A DNA stretch of 42,795 nucleotides from the NCBI GenBank assembly GCA_019137255.1, contig WPDH01000130.1:1-42795 (forward strand). The letters run 5' to 3'. Both the position numbers and the translations under genes were made by a program. Within the stretch, counting starts at the first letter, position 1, and each line of letters begins with the position of its first letter. The notes under the pieces are model-generated. The model worked only from the letters and a program-made list of their open reading frames with translations, searched no databases and was not told the DNA's origin. Origin of the DNA: Corinectria fuckeliana. Its lineage: Eukaryota; Ascomycota; Sordariomycetes; Hypocreales; Nectriaceae. This document shows positions 40,880 to 42,795 of this stretch, in pieces.

Positions 40880-42795
40880 TATACTGTACGCTTATATAAC
40901 CTTATATGCTCTTATATAACCCTGTTTTATATATATTAATTAATTTCTAAATATTTTTAAGTTTTTTTTTATTAAAGTTACTTAATATAATATACTCTTA
41001 TATAATTCTATTATATATATTTACTAAGATCTTAAGATTAAGAGTATATAACCTTAGGTTATATATTTAGTTATAACTTAAAAAAACCTCTTATTATAAC
41101 TTAATTTTTCTTTTTTTTTTCTTTAATATTATATTTTTAAGTATAAATACTCTTTCTTTTTAATTAAATTTATACTATTATATTACTCTTTTAATTACTA
41201 TTTTTTTATATATAATTTTATATAGCTAAAAGTTATATTTTAATACTTATTTTATCTATTTTAGCTTACTTTTAATAACTTTTAATTTTTTATATATTTA
41301 TATATAATAGTAAGCTAACTTTTATTTTAGTAGAAAATATTATCTTATACTTATTTTCTTTTTTTTTCTCTTACTACTAATTATTTATAAAAATATATCT
41401 TTTTATATAATTATATTCTTATATATAATATTATATAATAAAATACCTCTTATATAAAAAGATATTACTAAAAAAAAAAAAACTATTATTTAAACTCTAG
41501 TTATCTTACTTTCTATTCTTCTCTTTTTATTACCTTCTAATATAATAAATAATAATATTATAGTAAGTATTAAGCTTAGTAATAAATACTTTTAGTATTT
41601 TTCTAAGAAGATACTTAGTATAACTACTTATAAGTTTATATTTAATATTAAATAGCTTATTATAAACCTAAACTTAACTATTTAAGTTTTTATAAAAGGT
41701 TTAGCTAGAGCTAGTACTAAAAGTCTTATAGTAATTAAAATAACTAAGATTAGTATCTTTTTTACTTATTTATTTAAGTATATAATCTTATACTTACTTA
41801 TATTAAAACTCTTATAAGCTTAAAATCTATAATAAGATTATAGCTAATCTAAAAATAATATTATATACTATTAACTTATATAATACCTAAAATTATAATA
41901 TTATATTTTATTATCTTTATAATATTAAATATAATACTATAAAGTTATATAATAAATATAAATAAAATAATAGTACTCTTATTAGGTATATTATTACTTA
42001 TAATACTTACTTATATACTAATTATTATTAGAACTACTCTAATATCTCTTACTCTTTTAGTAAGTTTTCTTATACTTNNTCTTTTTTAGTTAAAAGACTT
42101 AATACTAAGTATAAGACTCTTACTAATAGTAAGAATAGCTCTAAAAGTAAGAATATAAACTTATTTAAAAGTATTAACTATAAGTTTTATCTTAAAATCT
42201 TAAAGATCTTTAAAAAGGCTACTAACTATAAGAAGAAAAAGTATATTTTAGTATATTAAGATATTTTACTTTAAATACTTAATTATAAATATTTACTAAA
42301 AAAAAAATTAAATATAAGATTTTAGCTTTTTTTAGTTTTTTTTATAATAATAATAAAGTTATAATTTTAGATATAATAATATATCTTAGTATATAAAAGT
42401 ATATAAACTATTATAATACTTATACTAATTAGCTAAAGTAATTAAATTTAATTATATTAATAATTTAACTTTTTTTTTTTTACTAAGTAACTAGTATATT
42501 AATATACTACTAGCTTATAGTATAATATATATAAATATATAAGATTAAAATCTCTTAATCTTTTTTTCTTCTCTTCTTTTTTTTTTCTCTTCTTATATTC
42601 TTATATAATTACTTACTATATTATTTTTTTTTTTTATCTCTCTTACTAATTAACTTATTATCTTTTTTTTTTTAGATTTAATAGTAGAAGATTAATAATA
42701 AATTACTTATAAATAAGATAATATAACTACTTAAGATAAACTTTTATATTAAAATTAGCTATATAACTTTTTATTATAATCTTAAAGAGTAGAAT
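40880..42795. repeat. AT-rich block, exhaustively RIP-mutated repeat (right edge)
   Basis: From about 40925 to the end (about 1.87 kb) I find no CpA, no TpG and no CpG at all on reading each line. Surviving C is followed by T, C or A-free contexts and surviving G follows A or G. This is an extreme RIP end-point. No coding frame or element family can be recovered. Two undetermined bases (N) are at 42078-42079. Confidence 0.88.

Overview
The window looks like a nuclear contig end or AT-block boundary of a filamentous ascomycete (Pezizomycotina, probably Sordariomycetes). The grounds are short 48-152 nt spliceosomal introns with GT/AG ends and CTAAC/CTGAC branch sites, fungal housekeeping genes (UDP-glucose dehydrogenase, CDP-diacylglycerol synthase, an ATRIP/Rad26-type checkpoint protein), a fungal F-box-like DUF6546-type gene, GPI and secreted proteins, and repeat DNA mutated in the way produced by repeat-induced point mutation (RIP).

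Layout. 1-585 and 40880-42795 are extremely AT-rich blocks in which CpA, TpG and CpG are almost or entirely absent. Between them lies a GC-balanced gene island of about 40 kb. Its two edges carry the same ~66-nt sequence in inverted orientation (586-651 and 40815-40879). From left to right the island holds: a broken alpha/beta hydrolase pseudogene (997-1672, -); a gene-free stretch; a secreted/membrane protein of unknown function (4812-5930, +, 2 exons); an intronless family-4 glycosyltransferase (6703-8277, -); a gene-poor 5.8-kb stretch; UDP-glucose 6-dehydrogenase (14065-16115, +, 3 exons); a Ser/Thr-rich probable GPI protein (17384-18359, +, 2 exons); a full-length but dead Ty1/copia retrotransposon on the minus strand (18730-24800) with 206-bp LTRs and a 5-bp target duplication; an NAD(P)-binding Rossmann protein (25258-26028, +); an F-box-like protein (26761-28533, +, 3 exons); a secreted VanY/M15-like protein (30077-30907, +, 3 exons); the ATRIP/UvsD/Rad26 homologue (31270-33685, -, 2 exons); CDP-diacylglycerol synthase (35543-37196, +, 5 exons, one GC-AG intron); and an amidase-signature hydrolase (37841-39342, -, 4 exons).

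How the genes relate. They are mostly independent, each with its own promoter. Convergent pairs are VanY-like/ATRIP and CDS1/amidase; ATRIP and CDS1 are divergent. I see no biosynthetic cluster, no CRISPR, no rRNA or tRNA gene and no captain-type recombinase. The most notable signal is in the repeats. There are two grades of RIP: exhaustive in the outer blocks and moderate in the copia element. The outer blocks abut matching inverted ends. The copia element keeps its LTRs, polypurine tract, target duplication and an apparent initiator-tRNA half-molecule primer site. I did not find a convincing new multi-gene system.
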